A stretch of 64,000 bases of DNA from Alcaligenes faecalis (GCF_041521385.1 NZ_CP168006.1:2521095-2585094), one strand, 5' to 3'; positions 18,719 through 27,957 are shown, counted from the first letter of the stretch. Numbers and translations are program-made. Notes: a model not told the origin generated them from the letters alone.

Positions 18719-19654
18719 TCAGGCGCCAGCTCTGCTCTGGCGCCGCCACTCCAAAGTCCCAATCACAATGCCGCTGGTACACACCACGGCAATGCCGATC
18801 CAGGTAAAGACATCGGGGAACTGCCCCCAGATCAGCCATCCCAGCGCAGCTGCGGCCACAATTTGCAGATACACAAACGGGGCCAGCAAAGATGCCGAAG
18901 CGCGTTGATAGGCCTGGATTTGCAGCAGATGGCCCAGACAGCCCCATAGTCCGGTCGAGATCAGAATCAACCATTGGAAAAAGCTCAGCTCTTTCAGGGC
19001 AGGCAGGGCGGCGGGCAGCAGAAAGGGCAAGGCAATGGTCAAACAGATGCTGCCTACGGCGCCACTCCAGATCAGGGTGGTCAGCGAGTTATCCACGGCC
19101 ACGCGGCGTGTGGCGATAAATTGCGTAGCGAACATACAGGCGGTCATCAAACCGAACATCACGCCCAATGGGTGCAGACCAGCCGTGGGCCGGATGATGA
19201 TCAGTACGCCCAGAAAGCCGACCCCTGCCGCCACCCAGCGACTGATGCGTGGTGGCTCTTTCAGAATCCAGGGCGCGACGGACAGTACCAGCAAGGGGGC
19301 CAGAAAGTTGATGGAGGTGGCTTCGGCCTGAGGCAGGTAGCTCAACGCACTGAAAAACGAAAAGGTGGACAGCATCATCACTGTGCCACGCAGAATTTGT
19401 GCTTTGGGCCGGGAGCTGCGCAGGATCTTGCGGCCTTTGACCGGCAAGACCAGCGCCAGGACCAGTATCAGATGGACGACGTAGCGAAACCAGCACATCA
19501 CCAGCAGGGGCACACCAAAGCCCATGATCCATTTGCCACTGGCATCCAGACCCGACAGAGCCCAGGATGAAAGAATCAGAATGAGCACCCCCGCCAAGGG
19601 AAAGACTGCGGGTGTCATAGTCTGGGGCAGAGAGGAGGATTGGGGTGTGCTCAT
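18719..19654 (-). CDS. DMT-superfamily transporter (EamA family)
   Basis: A 311-residue inner-membrane protein with about ten hydrophobic helices forming two EamA repeats (about 12-145 and 155-295). The repeat end motif EPPRISRWVAAGVGFLGVLI is characteristic of the first half. The start at 19654 follows AGGAGCCTGTC. Such proteins export metabolites or amino acids, but substrates are rarely predictable. It lies downstream of the amidase operon on the same strand, behind a hairpin, so it may or may not be cotranscribed. Confidence 0.88.
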   Translation of the reverse strand: MSTPQSSSLPQTMTPAVFPLAGVLILILSSWALSGLDASGKWIMGFGVPLLVMCWFRYVVHLILVLALVLPVKGRKILRSSRPKAQILRGTVMMLSTFSFFSALSYLPQAEATSINFLAPLLVLSVAPWILKEPPRISRWVAAGVGFLGVLIIIRPTAGLHPLGVMFGLMTACMFATQFIATRRVAVDNSLTTLIWSGAVGSICLTIALPFLLPAALPALKELSFFQWLILISTGLWGCLGHLLQIQAYQRASASLLAPFVYLQIVAAAALGWLIWGQFPDVFTWIGIAVVCTSGIVIGTLEWRRQSRAGA

Positions 19655-19678
19655 GACAGGCTCCTGACGAAAAGCACA

Positions 19679-19700
19679 AGGACGGCCGGGTGGCCGTCCT
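19679..19700 (-). terminator. Hairpin terminator after the amidase gene
   Basis: A 9-bp perfect stem, AGGACGGCC/GGCCGTCCT, with a 4-base loop lies 25 bases past the amidase stop. On the minus strand it is followed by a T-rich but interrupted tract, so termination is probably partial. Confidence 0.55.
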
Positions 19701-19724
19701 GGAACGAACGTAAATCTTACCGGA

Positions 19725-21080
19725 TTAGTGTTTGCGCAGGGGCAATACCCGTTCGATTGCTGCACCTACCGCCAGCAGATGCTCGTCGTGGTAGGCGGGA
19801 GCGGCTACCATCAGGCCCACAGGGGCTTCATCAGCCGCGTGGCAAGGCAGCGACAAAGCACAACCGTCCAGGAAGTTGATCAGGGTAGGATTGCGCAGGA
19901 CCAGACCGTTGGTGGCGAAGTAGACGTCGTCCGAAGCTTGCAGATCGGCAATGCGGGGAGCAACGACCGGCACGGTAGGCAGTAGAACGGCATCGTAGCG
20001 TTCCAGACGGCTTTCCACGGCGCTGATCCAGGCCTGGCGAATGTCTTGCAGCTCGATGTAGTCGGCGCAGTCGATGTCCTTGCCGCGCAAGATACGGGAG
20101 GCTACACGAGGGTCGTACTGCTCGCCCTTGTCTTGCAGGATGTCGCGATGTACGGACCAGGCTTCGGCGCAGACAAAGCCGCCTTTGCGGTTGATCTGCG
20201 GCAGTTGGTCAAACTCGGGCAAGTCGATTGCTTCAACCACGGCGCCTTGCTCGCGCAGCAGGGTGACGGCACGGTCAAAGGCGGCGCGCACGGTCTCATC
20301 AATGCCGTCAAAGACAAAGGTTTTGGGCACGGCCAGGCGCAAGGTGTCCAGGGCTGGCGTTGCCACGGGCACGTAAGGCTGGTCGGTCAGGATGGAGTCC
20401 ACAATGGCGCAGCACTCTACCGAGGCTGCCAAAGGGCCATTGGAGTCCAGACTGCGCGATAAAGGCATGGTGCCTTCGCTGGGAACACGCTCGGCAGTGG
20501 GTTTGAAGCCGGTCAGGCCGTTAAAGGCCGAAGGAATACGGATGGAGCCACCGGTGTCGGTACCAATGGAGAACACCGACATGCCCTGGGCAACGGCGAC
20601 CCCGGCACCGGAGGACGAACCACCAGGGATGCGGGCATTGTCCCGGTCCCAGACCGAGCGCGGTGTGCCGTAATGGGGGTTGATGCCCAGACCGGAGAAG
20701 GCAAACTCGGTCATATTGGTGGAGCCGATCAGAATGGCACCGGCGCGCAGCAGGCGCTCCACAATGGTGGCGTGCCGTTCAGCCGGCTCCGCATCTTTCA
20801 GTACCGCTGACCCACCCAGGGTGATGTAGCCTGCGATGTCATGCAGGTTCTTGACCGACATGGGCAGACCTTCCACCAGCGAGCGGCTCAAACCAGCAGC
20901 GCGCAAAATGTCGGAGGCCTTGGCGGCGGCCAGAGCCTGTTCAGCAAACACTTCGATGAACGTGGCAGCGCCGTCACGGCTTTCGTCCTGGATGCGGTCC
21001 AGGGCTTGCTGGGTCAGTTCGACCGAGGTGGTTTCGCCACGATCAAGAGCACGTTGCAGTTCGGTAATAGTCGCTAGCAT
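19725..21080 (-). CDS. Amidase-signature-family hydrolase
   Basis: A 451-residue member of the amidase signature family, which cleaves C-N bonds with a Ser-cisSer-Lys triad. The lysine lies in PMSVKNLHD (about K77), the signature is PGGSSSGAGVAVAQG and the nucleophile region is GTDTGGSIRIPSAFNGLTGFKP. Typical family length. It lies in the same direction as the DUF2848 and TRAP genes, with 42 bases between it and DUF2848, as part of one operon. AtzF, GatA and many catabolic amidases share this fold. The substrate is probably the small amide or ring-opened product taken up by the TRAP system; that is inference. Confidence 0.9.
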   Translation of the reverse strand: MLATITELQRALDRGETTSVELTQQALDRIQDESRDGAATFIEVFAEQALAAAKASDILRAAGLSRSLVEGLPMSVKNLHDIAGYITLGGSAVLKDAEPAERHATIVERLLRAGAILIGSTNMTEFAFSGLGINPHYGTPRSVWDRDNARIPGGSSSGAGVAVAQGMSVFSIGTDTGGSIRIPSAFNGLTGFKPTAERVPSEGTMPLSRSLDSNGPLAASVECCAIVDSILTDQPYVPVATPALDTLRLAVPKTFVFDGIDETVRAAFDRAVTLLREQGAVVEAIDLPEFDQLPQINRKGGFVCAEAWSVHRDILQDKGEQYDPRVASRILRGKDIDCADYIELQDIRQAWISAVESRLERYDAVLLPTVPVVAPRIADLQASDDVYFATNGLVLRNPTLINFLDGCALSLPCHAADEAPVGLMVAAPAYHDEHLLAVGAAIERVLPLRKH

Positions 21081-21122
21081 GGGTCACTCGCAAAAGAAAT
21101 GGGTGGGGCGGGCTGGGCCAGT

Positions 21123-21806
21123 TTAGGCTACTTCAGGCAGAGTTTCAGTCACGTAGGTATGACGGATGCTGCGTTCGCGGCGGGGGTCATACAGTTCCAT
21201 GGTGAACTGGGTTGCAGGACGAATGCCACCGATGGCGCCGACCGTACCGCAGGTCATGCCAAAGCCTTCAGGCATGGTGGTGGACTGGAAGTAGCCTTCG
21301 ATCAGTTCCAGCGGGTTTTTCAGGGTGGACAAAGGACCGTCCTGGTACAGGACTTCCTTGCCGTCTTCCTGAATGTAGGCGCGGATGATCAGCTCGTCCC
21401 AGTACTCGGCCACGTCGCTGAACAGCCAGGCTTCACGGGCGACAGGCTTGGCGCAGATCTGCTTGGACAGAGCCACACTGTGGGCTTCCAGCACACGGTC
21501 CGTGTGGTCCGAGGCCAGGCTGACCAGCAGGCGGCCCTGGTGATTGAACACAAACACCTCGGTCTCGCCAGATGAACCGGTACCAACGACCTGGATGTCG
21601 GCATCCTGGATCATCTGATTGGCGGCGATGCGGTAGTACAAAGGCACGGCGCTTGGTCGGGGCACACCCAGTTCGGCCAGCTCTTCAATGTGGTGCTCGA
21701 TGGCAGCCAAATCGCGGCCAGCCCAACCGGCCACGATGCAGTGCTGCAGGTCAGCTTCGATGATTTCAGTGTGGGTGGCCTGGGCCAGTTCAAACGTCAA
21801 ACGCAT
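21123..21806 (-). CDS. DUF2848-family protein
   Basis: A 227-residue protein. I recognise the DUF2848 pattern VAGWAGRDLAAIEHHIEELA and LGVPRPSAVPLYYRIA near the N-terminus and GFGMTCGTVGAIGGIRPA near the C-terminus. No signal peptide or membrane segment is present, so it is cytoplasmic. The function is not established. The fold is thought to resemble fumarylacetoacetate-hydrolase-like proteins, which would suit a C-C or ring hydrolase role in the same pathway as the neighbouring amidase. It sits between the TRAP permease and the amidase. Confidence 0.8.
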   Translation of the reverse strand: MRLTFELAQATHTEIIEADLQHCIVAGWAGRDLAAIEHHIEELAELGVPRPSAVPLYYRIAANQMIQDADIQVVGTGSSGETEVFVFNHQGRLLVSLASDHTDRVLEAHSVALSKQICAKPVAREAWLFSDVAEYWDELIIRAYIQEDGKEVLYQDGPLSTLKNPLELIEGYFQSTTMPEGFGMTCGTVGAIGGIRPATQFTMELYDPRRERSIRHTYVTETLPEVA

Positions 21807-21838
21807 AGCAGTACTCGTTTACTCAAAAACAGATTGGA

Positions 21839-23122
21839 TTAACCGAACAGGCGTGGCAACCACAGAGCCAGATCCGGGAAGATGGTCAAGAGACCGACCA
21901 TGGACAGCAGCATGATCACAAAAGGCAGGCTACCCAGCATGACGTCGTTCATGCTGCCGCTCTTGCGCAGGCTCTGGACCACAAACAGGTTCAGACCAAC
22001 AGGCGGAGTGATCAGCGCCACCTCCACCAGAATAATGATGGCAATTCCCACCCATACCGGGTCAAAGCCCAGGGCAATCATGATGGGAGCCACGATCGGG
22101 ATGGTGGTGATCATCATGGATAGGGTTTCCATGAAGCAGCCCAGTACCAGGTAGAACACCACGATGATCAGCAGCATGGTGATAGGCGAGACGCCCAGGC
22201 CGGTAATGGCGTTAGTGATCGCCGTGGTCAGGCCGGTAGCGGACATGACAAAGTTCAGGAAAGCGGAACCGATCACGATCAGCATGATCATGGCAGTGGA
22301 TTTCATGGTGCCTTCCAGCACCTCTTTGATCATTTTCCAGCTCATGCGGCCCGAGAACATAGCCAGTAGCAGCGCACCGACCACGCCCAAGGCGGCGGCC
22401 TCAGTCGGGGTGGCGACACCGGCGTAAATCGAGCCGACCACCAGCAAGAAAATACCCAGTGGTGGAACCAGATGTACCAGGCTGACAAAACGCTGGCTCC
22501 AGGAGGCCGTGACCTTGGTGCCGCCCCATTTTGGCTTGACGGTACATGCCACGGAGATCGTCAGCATGAACAGCAAGGCCATGGCCAGACCGGGGATGAT
22601 GCCGGCCAGATACAGCTTGGGCACAGAAGTGTTGGTCAGCACGCCGTAGATCACCAGGTTGATCGAAGGCGGAATCAAAATGCCCAGGGTACCGCCAGCA
22701 GCCAGACTGCCCAGAAACAGGGGCTCGTTATAGCCTTGCTTCTTGATCTGTGGCAAGGCCACGGTACCCACGGTGGCGGCAGTTGCCACGCTGGAGCCGG
22801 AGGTGGCGGCAAACAGGGCGCTGGCACCGATATTGGCGTGCATCAGGCCACCGGGCAGCCAGGACAGCCACAGACTCATGGCGTTGTACATGCGTTCAGC
22901 CATGCCGGAGCGCAGCAGGATTTCGCCCAGCATGATGAATAAGGGGATGGCAACCAGCAGGAACTCGTTGCTGGTGCCCCAGGAAATTTCACCCAAGGCG
23001 CCGGTCAGTGGCAACATGGAATACAGCGGGTCCAGAATCAGGCCCAGAACCCCCAGGGCTGCGCCCACGGGGATGCTTAGCCCGATTAGAACGAGCAGGA
23101 GAGTCAGTGCGGTACTAATCAT
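21839..23122 (-). CDS. dctM: TRAP transporter large permease (DctM)
   Basis: A 427-residue polytopic protein of the ion-transporter superfamily, with about 12 hydrophobic helices. Typical segments are FLLVAIPLFIMLGEILLRSG, LFAATSGSSVATAATVG, LGILIPPSINLVIYGVLT and the closing ALITPPVGLNLFVVQSL. It overlaps dctQ by 4 bases (ATGA). It carries out Na+-coupled import together with DctQ and the periplasmic DctP. Confidence 0.94.
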   Translation of the reverse strand: MISTALTLLLVLIGLSIPVGAALGVLGLILDPLYSMLPLTGALGEISWGTSNEFLLVAIPLFIMLGEILLRSGMAERMYNAMSLWLSWLPGGLMHANIGASALFAATSGSSVATAATVGTVALPQIKKQGYNEPLFLGSLAAGGTLGILIPPSINLVIYGVLTNTSVPKLYLAGIIPGLAMALLFMLTISVACTVKPKWGGTKVTASWSQRFVSLVHLVPPLGIFLLVVGSIYAGVATPTEAAALGVVGALLLAMFSGRMSWKMIKEVLEGTMKSTAMIMLIVIGSAFLNFVMSATGLTTAITNAITGLGVSPITMLLIIVVFYLVLGCFMETLSMMITTIPIVAPIMIALGFDPVWVGIAIIILVEVALITPPVGLNLFVVQSLRKSGSMNDVMLGSLPFVIMLLSMVGLLTIFPDLALWLPRLFG

Positions 23123-23739
23123 TTGGTGTCTCCGTGGACCATGCGTTGGCCGGCCTCGGCTTCTTCAAGGGCTTCTTCCTGGGTGCTGCGAATACCGCAC
23201 AGGTTCTGGATGGCTTTCAGATCGCCCGTAATCAACGCCAGGCTGGAGCGCAACAGCATCAGTGCCAAGACTACGCACAGCCAGAGCAGGCCTGCCACCC
23301 ACAGAAACTGGGGAATCCACAAGGGAGTGCCCATTGCCGTGTTGGCCGTGGACTGATTGGTCCAGGAAATGTCGGCCACGCTGGTGGCATACAGGGTCAG
23401 ATACACAATAAAGCCCGAAAGAGCGACCAGGGCAATCCAGTCCAACAGGGCAGCCAAGCGCACGGGCAGATGTTGGTAGATGGCGTCGATACGGATATTG
23501 GCGCGTTGCAAGGTAGCAAAGGACAAGGCCCAGGAGATGCTGATGGCAAAGGCATAGCCAGAGAGCTCATCGGAGCCGCCAAGCGAGCGTCCGGTGAACT
23601 TGCGAAACAGGACATCGGCCGTGATGTAGAGGGCACTGAGCAAAGTCAGGCTGCCAGCAAACCAGATGGCATAGCGCGACAGATGGGTAGCACCAGCCAG
23701 CAGGCGGTTAAGCATGGCGAATTTTTCGGTATTTTCCAT
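23119..23739 (-). CDS. dctQ: TRAP transporter small permease (DctQ)
   Basis: A 206-residue protein with four membrane helices, the DctQ norm. The conserved segment FRKFTGRSLGGSDELSGYAF precedes the second helix and RANIRIDAIYQHLP follows it. The C-terminal tail is charged (EEALEEAEAG). The start is uncertain between the ATGs at 23739 and 23715; neither has a strong ribosome-binding site. It is separated from dctP by 129 bases containing a hairpin. Confidence 0.9.
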   Translation of the reverse strand: MENTEKFAMLNRLLAGATHLSRYAIWFAGSLTLLSALYITADVLFRKFTGRSLGGSDELSGYAFAISISWALSFATLQRANIRIDAIYQHLPVRLAALLDWIALVALSGFIVYLTLYATSVADISWTNQSTANTAMGTPLWIPQFLWVAGLLWLCVVLALMLLRSSLALITGDLKAIQNLCGIRSTQEEALEEAEAGQRMVHGDTK

Positions 23740-23819
23740 GGCGTCTAACCCGTATAGGGTTCAGGGAGCATGTGAATGGATGATAGGCCCTGAAGACAGG
23801 GGGGCCCAGGGGCTGGGCC

Positions 23820-23851
23820 GCCAGGCAGCGCGAGGAGGAGCGCCGCCTGGC
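23820..23851 (-). promoter_or_regulatory. Large GC-rich hairpin between dctP and dctQM
   Basis: GCCAGGCAGCGC (23820-23831) pairs with GCGCCGCCTGGC (23840-23851) with one mismatch. It lies 18 bases past the dctP stop and lacks a T run. This placement, after an abundant periplasmic protein and before its membrane partners, suggests partial termination or 3'-end protection. Confidence 0.5.
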
Positions 23852-23868
23852 AGTGACATCAAGTCAGC

Positions 23869-24915
23869 TTACTTCTTGGCTTCAAAGCCCAGGATCGGGC
23901 TCAGGTTGGTGTTGAAAGCAGCCACGGTGTCAGCGGAACTGCGCTCGGCCCACTTGGGTACCACGGTTTCGCTCATGACTTTTTTCAGCAGTTCGCGGTC
24001 AGCGTCTGTTGGCTTGACCAGAGTCATCTTGCCTTTTACCGGCTGTGTGCAAGCATCGGCGCCGGTGTTGCAGTCATAACCTTCCTGTGTTTCCTTGGCA
24101 GCGGCAGCCCAGATCTCTTCGGTCATGGTCTTGATGTTGCTGGCCAGGAACTCTTGAACGTTGGGGTCCAGCTTGTTCCAGGAGCCCAGGTTGGCAGCGT
24201 GGATCTGCTGGTTCCAGTTGATGGGCATTTCGTACAGCTTGGAGCTGACTTCGTACCACTTGGCCGAGTAGCCGGACATGGAGCCCGTAATGGCGCAGTC
24301 AACCACACCGTTTTGCAAGGCTGGAACCACTTCACCAAATGGAATGGTGACGCTGTTGCCACCCAGGGCTTGAACGAATTCAGCCTGTGTACGGCTGCTG
24401 GTACGCACTTTCTTGCCTTTCAGATCGCTCAGGCCATTGAAGTTGCCGTTGCAAAACAGAACCTGGGCAGGATAGGTGGAGAAACCCAGTACCTTGACGT
24501 TGTTCTTGGCGTAGAACTGCTCGTAAGCAGGAGTGAATGCGTCGGTCAGCTTCTTGGCCACTTCGATATCGGGAGCCAGGCCAGCCAGGTCGATCGCTTC
24601 GTTGATGGAGTTGTCACTGGCGAAGTAGGCCAGGGTAGCCGTACCAAAGGGAATCACGCCTTGGCCGATCAAGCGCATGATTTCTGGCCCTTTCAGGCCC
24701 ATATCGTTAAAGCCCTTGATATCAGCGGTGATCTGGCCACCGGACAGTTCAGGTACTTTCTTGCTCCAGAAGGGCTGCTCTGTATTCTGGTAGGCGGTCA
24801 GGTTGCTCAAGCCACCGACAACTTTCAGGGAAGTCTTGGGCAGTTCCTGAGCCATGGCGGCAGAGCCCAGGGCCAGCGAGCCTAAAGCCAGGGAGGTCAG
24901 TACGATTTTTTTCAT
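23869..24915 (-). CDS. dctP: TRAP transporter solute-binding protein (DctP)
   Basis: A 348-residue periplasmic protein with a clear signal peptide (MKKIVLTSLALGSLALGSAA, cleavage after AMA). DctP features include FNDMGLKGPEIMRLIGQGVI, DLKGKKVRTSSRTQAEFVQ and the ligand-gating ALQNGVVDCAITGSMSGYSAKW. In most family members an arginine in the VRT/VRS position contacts a ligand carboxylate; it is present here (KKVRTS). Two cysteines (DCNTGADAC) may form a disulfide. AGGAG precedes the start at the right distance. The ligand is probably an organic acid or amide but is unknown. Confidence 0.93.
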   Translation of the reverse strand: MKKIVLTSLALGSLALGSAAMAQELPKTSLKVVGGLSNLTAYQNTEQPFWSKKVPELSGGQITADIKGFNDMGLKGPEIMRLIGQGVIPFGTATLAYFASDNSINEAIDLAGLAPDIEVAKKLTDAFTPAYEQFYAKNNVKVLGFSTYPAQVLFCNGNFNGLSDLKGKKVRTSSRTQAEFVQALGGNSVTIPFGEVVPALQNGVVDCAITGSMSGYSAKWYEVSSKLYEMPINWNQQIHAANLGSWNKLDPNVQEFLASNIKTMTEEIWAAAAKETQEGYDCNTGADACTQPVKGKMTLVKPTDADRELLKKVMSETVVPKWAERSSADTVAAFNTNLSPILGFEAKK

Positions 24916-25026
24916 AAGGTGCTCCTAATAGCGGTCCAGCTGTATGGTTGATAGAGTGCGCTCCCGGTTTGCAGGGGCTGCATATTGAAACCAAAGGGGC
25001 GACCGGGGGTACCAGTCAAATCTTGC

Positions 25027-25830
25027 TTAAAGCGCGGCCAGCCGTGTGTTGGGTAGATCAGTAATCAACATGTGGCCAGGGGCATGCGTGATACAAAACT
25101 GCGGCTTGGCCTGGGCTGCAACGGCTTGAGGGGTGACGCCGCAAGCCCAGAAAACGGGTAATTCGTCGGCCCCGACTGGCACGGCATCGCCATAGTCGGG
25201 TTGTTGCAAGTCGCTGATTCCAATCAGGGACGGGTCACCGATATGAACCGGAGCACCGTGCACGGACGGAAAGCGCGAGGTGATCTGAATGGCGCGGATG
25301 GCATCGGCAGCACGCATGGGGCGCATCGAAACCACCAAGGGGCCCGACAGGCGCTGCGTACCCTGTGTCTGAATCGAGCTGCGATACATAGGCACATTGA
25401 CACCTGCGCTGATATGGCGCACATCAATTCCGTCGGCCAGCAGTGCCTCTTCAAACGAGAAGGAGCAGCCAATCAGAAAGGACACCAGATCATCGCGCCA
25501 GACTGCTTCGAGGTTCAGTGGCTCGGCACTGAGCTCGCCGTTCTGCCAGACACGGTAACGCGGGAAATCCGTGCGCAGATCAATCGAGCCACCCAGGGTC
25601 GGCACCTGAAACTGGCCGGGTTCTGTTACGGCCAATAACGGACAGGGTTTGGGGTTGCGCTGACAAAACAGCAGGAACTCGTCGGCCCAGTCTTTGGGGA
25701 GGATCATCAGGTTGGCTTGCACATAGCCTGCCGCCAGCCCTGCAGTAGGACCAGTATGGGTTTCTTGACGGATCAGCTCGCGGCACTTTTGGGCCTCGGG
25801 CGCCAACACAGGCAGGGTTTGCAGGTTCAT
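25027..25830 (-). CDS. UPF0317/DUF1445 putative hydro-lyase
   Basis: A 267-residue cytoplasmic protein of the DUF1445 family. Recognised segments are [44 protein letters not shown] and the C-terminal [13 protein letters not shown]. The start at 25830 is preferred over a codon 6 residues upstream that lacks conservation. It is the first gene after lysR, with a 196-base gap before dctP. Members are annotated as putative hydro-lyases and turn up near 5-oxoproline and D-glutamate metabolism genes in other genomes. With amidase, DUF2848 and a TRAP system it forms a catabolic module of unknown substrate. Confidence 0.85.
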   Translation of the reverse strand: MNLQTLPVLAPEAQKCRELIRQETHTGPTAGLAAGYVQANLMILPKDWADEFLLFCQRNPKPCPLLAVTEPGQFQVPTLGGSIDLRTDFPRYRVWQNGELSAEPLNLEAVWRDDLVSFLIGCSFSFEEALLADGIDVRHISAGVNVPMYRSSIQTQGTQRLSGPLVVSMRPMRAADAIRAIQITSRFPSVHGAPVHIGDPSLIGISDLQQPDYGDAVPVGADELPVFWACGVTPQAVAAQAKPQFCITHAPGHMLITDLPNTRLAAL

Positions 25831-25880
25831 GAATGACCACTCGCACAAAAGGGGGGTTGATCACAGCATCGGATTGCAAC

Positions 25881-25905
25881 CGATTGGATAATGTGTGTCC
25901 AATCG
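25881..25905. promoter_or_regulatory. Candidate LysR-regulator operator (25-base perfect inverted repeat)
   Basis: CGATTGGA and TCCAATCG flank a 9-base spacer, giving the dyad expected of a LysR target. It lies 50 bases upstream of the DUF1445 start and just after the lysR stop. A second dyad ATCGG-N7-CCGAT (25868-25884) overlaps its left arm, and ATCGGATTGCA occurs twice (25868-25878 and 25938-25948), consistent with several regulator contacts. Binding is inferred. Confidence 0.55.
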
Positions 25906-25922
25906 TATGTTTGAATCCAAGG

Positions 25923-26831
25923 CTATAAAGATTGCTTATCGGATTGCACGTATTGTTGGGCGATCGCTTGTGCATGATCGGCGACGACGCGGGCAATATG
26001 GCTGTCCGGCGAGTCCATCCAACAGGCAAAAAATTCGATTGCTGGCAGCGGCTGATCGACCTTCAAAAGACGCAGTTTTCCCTCGGCAAGCTCGTCTTTT
26101 ATGACGTCCGGTGCGAGTACGCTTGGACCCATGGCGTGGCGTGTCATTTGTACGATGGTGCTCAGGGATGCACTGCCAAAAATACGGGGAGATTTGACGC
26201 CGGCGCGCAGCAGTGCTTCGCGTGTGGCTAGGTAGGGAACACTACCCGAGGGATAGGTAATTACAGGGTAAACCCCTAGCTCTGAAACACTGACTTTTCG
26301 GCCATGCAGCTTCAATGCGGGGCTGGCAACCCAAGCTAAGTGATAAGCACAAAGTCGAATGCATTGCTCTTTGGGGTCTTGGCCCACGCCCACGATCATG
26401 GCCATATCAATCTGGAAACTGGCCAGTTGCTGGCGCAGCACGCTAGTGGTATCTACGTGGATCTCAATGATCAGGGAAGGGTACTCCTGATGCAGCTTGT
26501 CGATCAGCTCATGTAGCCAGGTCTGGACGATGGTTTCAGCGACGCCCAGGCGTAGCAGGCCGCGAATGGCGTTTTGTTCTTTGGCTGCGCGCAGCATCTC
26601 GGTGCGCAAATCCAGCATGCGCTGTGCGTGCGATAAAAGTTCCTGACCTTTGTCGGTCAGTTTGATGCCCCGGGCGCCCCGATCGAACAAGCGTAGTTCC
26701 AGGCTGGACTCCAGTCCGGCAATACGCTGAGAAATAGACGGTTGGGTCGTGTTGAGTTTTTCGGCAGCCGCCCGGAAACCGCCAAGCTCGGCAACCCATA
26801 CAAAGGCTTCGATCTGTTTGAGATCAATCAT
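25923..26831 (-). CDS. LysR-family transcriptional regulator
   Basis: A 302-residue LysR regulator. The N-terminal winged HTH (residues 1-60) contains LGGFRAAAEKLNTTQPSISQ and is followed by the linker helix and a two-lobed effector domain. It lies directly upstream of, and in the same direction as, the DUF1445-TRAP-amidase operon, with a dyad between them. It is thus probably the pathway-specific activator, and the effector is probably the imported compound. The start at 26831 is the canonical position just before IDLKQIEAF. Confidence 0.92.
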   Translation of the reverse strand: MIDLKQIEAFVWVAELGGFRAAAEKLNTTQPSISQRIAGLESSLELRLFDRGARGIKLTDKGQELLSHAQRMLDLRTEMLRAAKEQNAIRGLLRLGVAETIVQTWLHELIDKLHQEYPSLIIEIHVDTTSVLRQQLASFQIDMAMIVGVGQDPKEQCIRLCAYHLAWVASPALKLHGRKVSVSELGVYPVITYPSGSVPYLATREALLRAGVKSPRIFGSASLSTIVQMTRHAMGPSVLAPDVIKDELAEGKLRLLKVDQPLPAIEFFACWMDSPDSHIARVVADHAQAIAQQYVQSDKQSL

Positions 26832-26922
26832 GTTTCCGGTCCAGAAAATAGGCAGCCTTATTATGCCTGATCGCTATTGACGGTCAGAAGTAGAGCTGAT
26901 GGATATTTTTCCGTATCTTTGT

Positions 26923-26949
26923 TTGATTGAGCGCGCCCACCACTATAAT
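26923..26949 (+). promoter_or_regulatory. Candidate promoter of waaC giving a very short leader
   Basis: A perfect TATAAT at 26944-26949 lies only 6 bases before the waaC ATG. TTGATT at 26923-26928 is a plausible -35 with a 15-base spacer. If used, the transcript would be essentially leaderless. Confidence 0.35.
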
Positions 26950-26955
26950 TCGCCC

Positions 26956-27957
26956 ATGACTTGCAAGATACTGATTGTGCGTACGTCCTCTTTGGGAGAT
27001 CTGGTGCATATGCTGCCAGCAATCTCGGACATTGCACGCCATGTGCCCGGTGCACAAATTGATTGGCTCGTAGAAGAGAGCTTTGCTCAGATTCCGAGTT
27101 GGCACCCGGCAGTCAATGAAGTGATTCCGGTGGCGCATCGGCGCTGGCGCAAACAATGGTGGTCAACCCAGACGCGCCAGGAACGCGCCGCCTTGCGTGC
27201 GCAACTGCAATCGCGCCAATATGATGTGGTGCTGGATATGCAGGCGCTGATGAAATCCATCTGGCTGGTGCGCCAGACGAAAGGCCGTCGTCATGGCCTG
27301 GACTGGAAATCCGCGCGCGAACCGCTGGCCTCGTTATTCTACGATGTTCGTCATCGCGTCGGTTTTTGGCAACCTGCTGTTTTCCGTCAGCGTACCTTGG
27401 CTGCTTCCGCCTTCGGCTATCAGTTTGAAGGCGCGCCCGATTTTGGCTTGCAGGGTTTGGTGGCGCAAGCACCCAAGGATGACAATCCTTACGCCATCAT
27501 CATGCCTTCGGCCAGCCGCGACGATAAGCTCTGGGAGCCGGAGAACTGGCAGCAGGTCTTTGACCGCCTGCAAGGCGAGGGGATGGCACTGCGCTTGCTG
27601 GCAGGCAGCCCTACCGAGTCCGAACGCGCCGAGGCACTGATTGCCGGTCGCCGTCAGGCGCAGGTCATGCCAAGAATGGATTTGACACCGATCGCCTTGC
27701 AATTGGCCGGTGCGCAAGTCATGGTGGGTCTGGACAGTGGTTTGACGCATTTATCAGCCGGTTTGGGGCGCCCCACTATTGGTATCTATAAGGCTTCGAC
27801 CCCCGTACGCACTCCTTTGGAAGGTTCGGCTTATACCGCCAGCTTGGGCGAGCGCGGACATCCTCCTTCGGCGCAAACCGTACTCTGTGCCATCGATCAG
27901 GCACTGGGACGGACGGGAGTGCCGGAAGCGGCCTTGTTGGACTTGCCAAAAGGTTAG
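26956..27957 (+). CDS. waaC: Lipopolysaccharide heptosyltransferase I
   Basis: A 333-residue GT9 glycosyltransferase that adds the first L-glycero-D-manno-heptose to the Kdo of the inner core. The N-terminal motif KILIVRTSSLGDLVHMLPA is typical. GLDSGLTHLSAGLGRPTIGI and IYKASTPVRT near the C-terminus form the ADP-heptose site. The ATG at 26956 begins the conserved region; the upstream frame is not conserved. waaA follows after 182 bases, so the two may form an inner-core biosynthesis unit. Confidence 0.92.
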   Translation: MTCKILIVRTSSLGDLVHMLPAISDIARHVPGAQIDWLVEESFAQIPSWHPAVNEVIPVAHRRWRKQWWSTQTRQERAALRAQLQSRQYDVVLDMQALMKSIWLVRQTKGRRHGLDWKSAREPLASLFYDVRHRVGFWQPAVFRQRTLAASAFGYQFEGAPDFGLQGLVAQAPKDDNPYAIIMPSASRDDKLWEPENWQQVFDRLQGEGMALRLLAGSPTESERAEALIAGRRQAQVMPRMDLTPIALQLAGAQVMVGLDSGLTHLSAGLGRPTIGIYKASTPVRTPLEGSAYTASLGERGHPPSAQTVLCAIDQALGRTGVPEAALLDLPKG

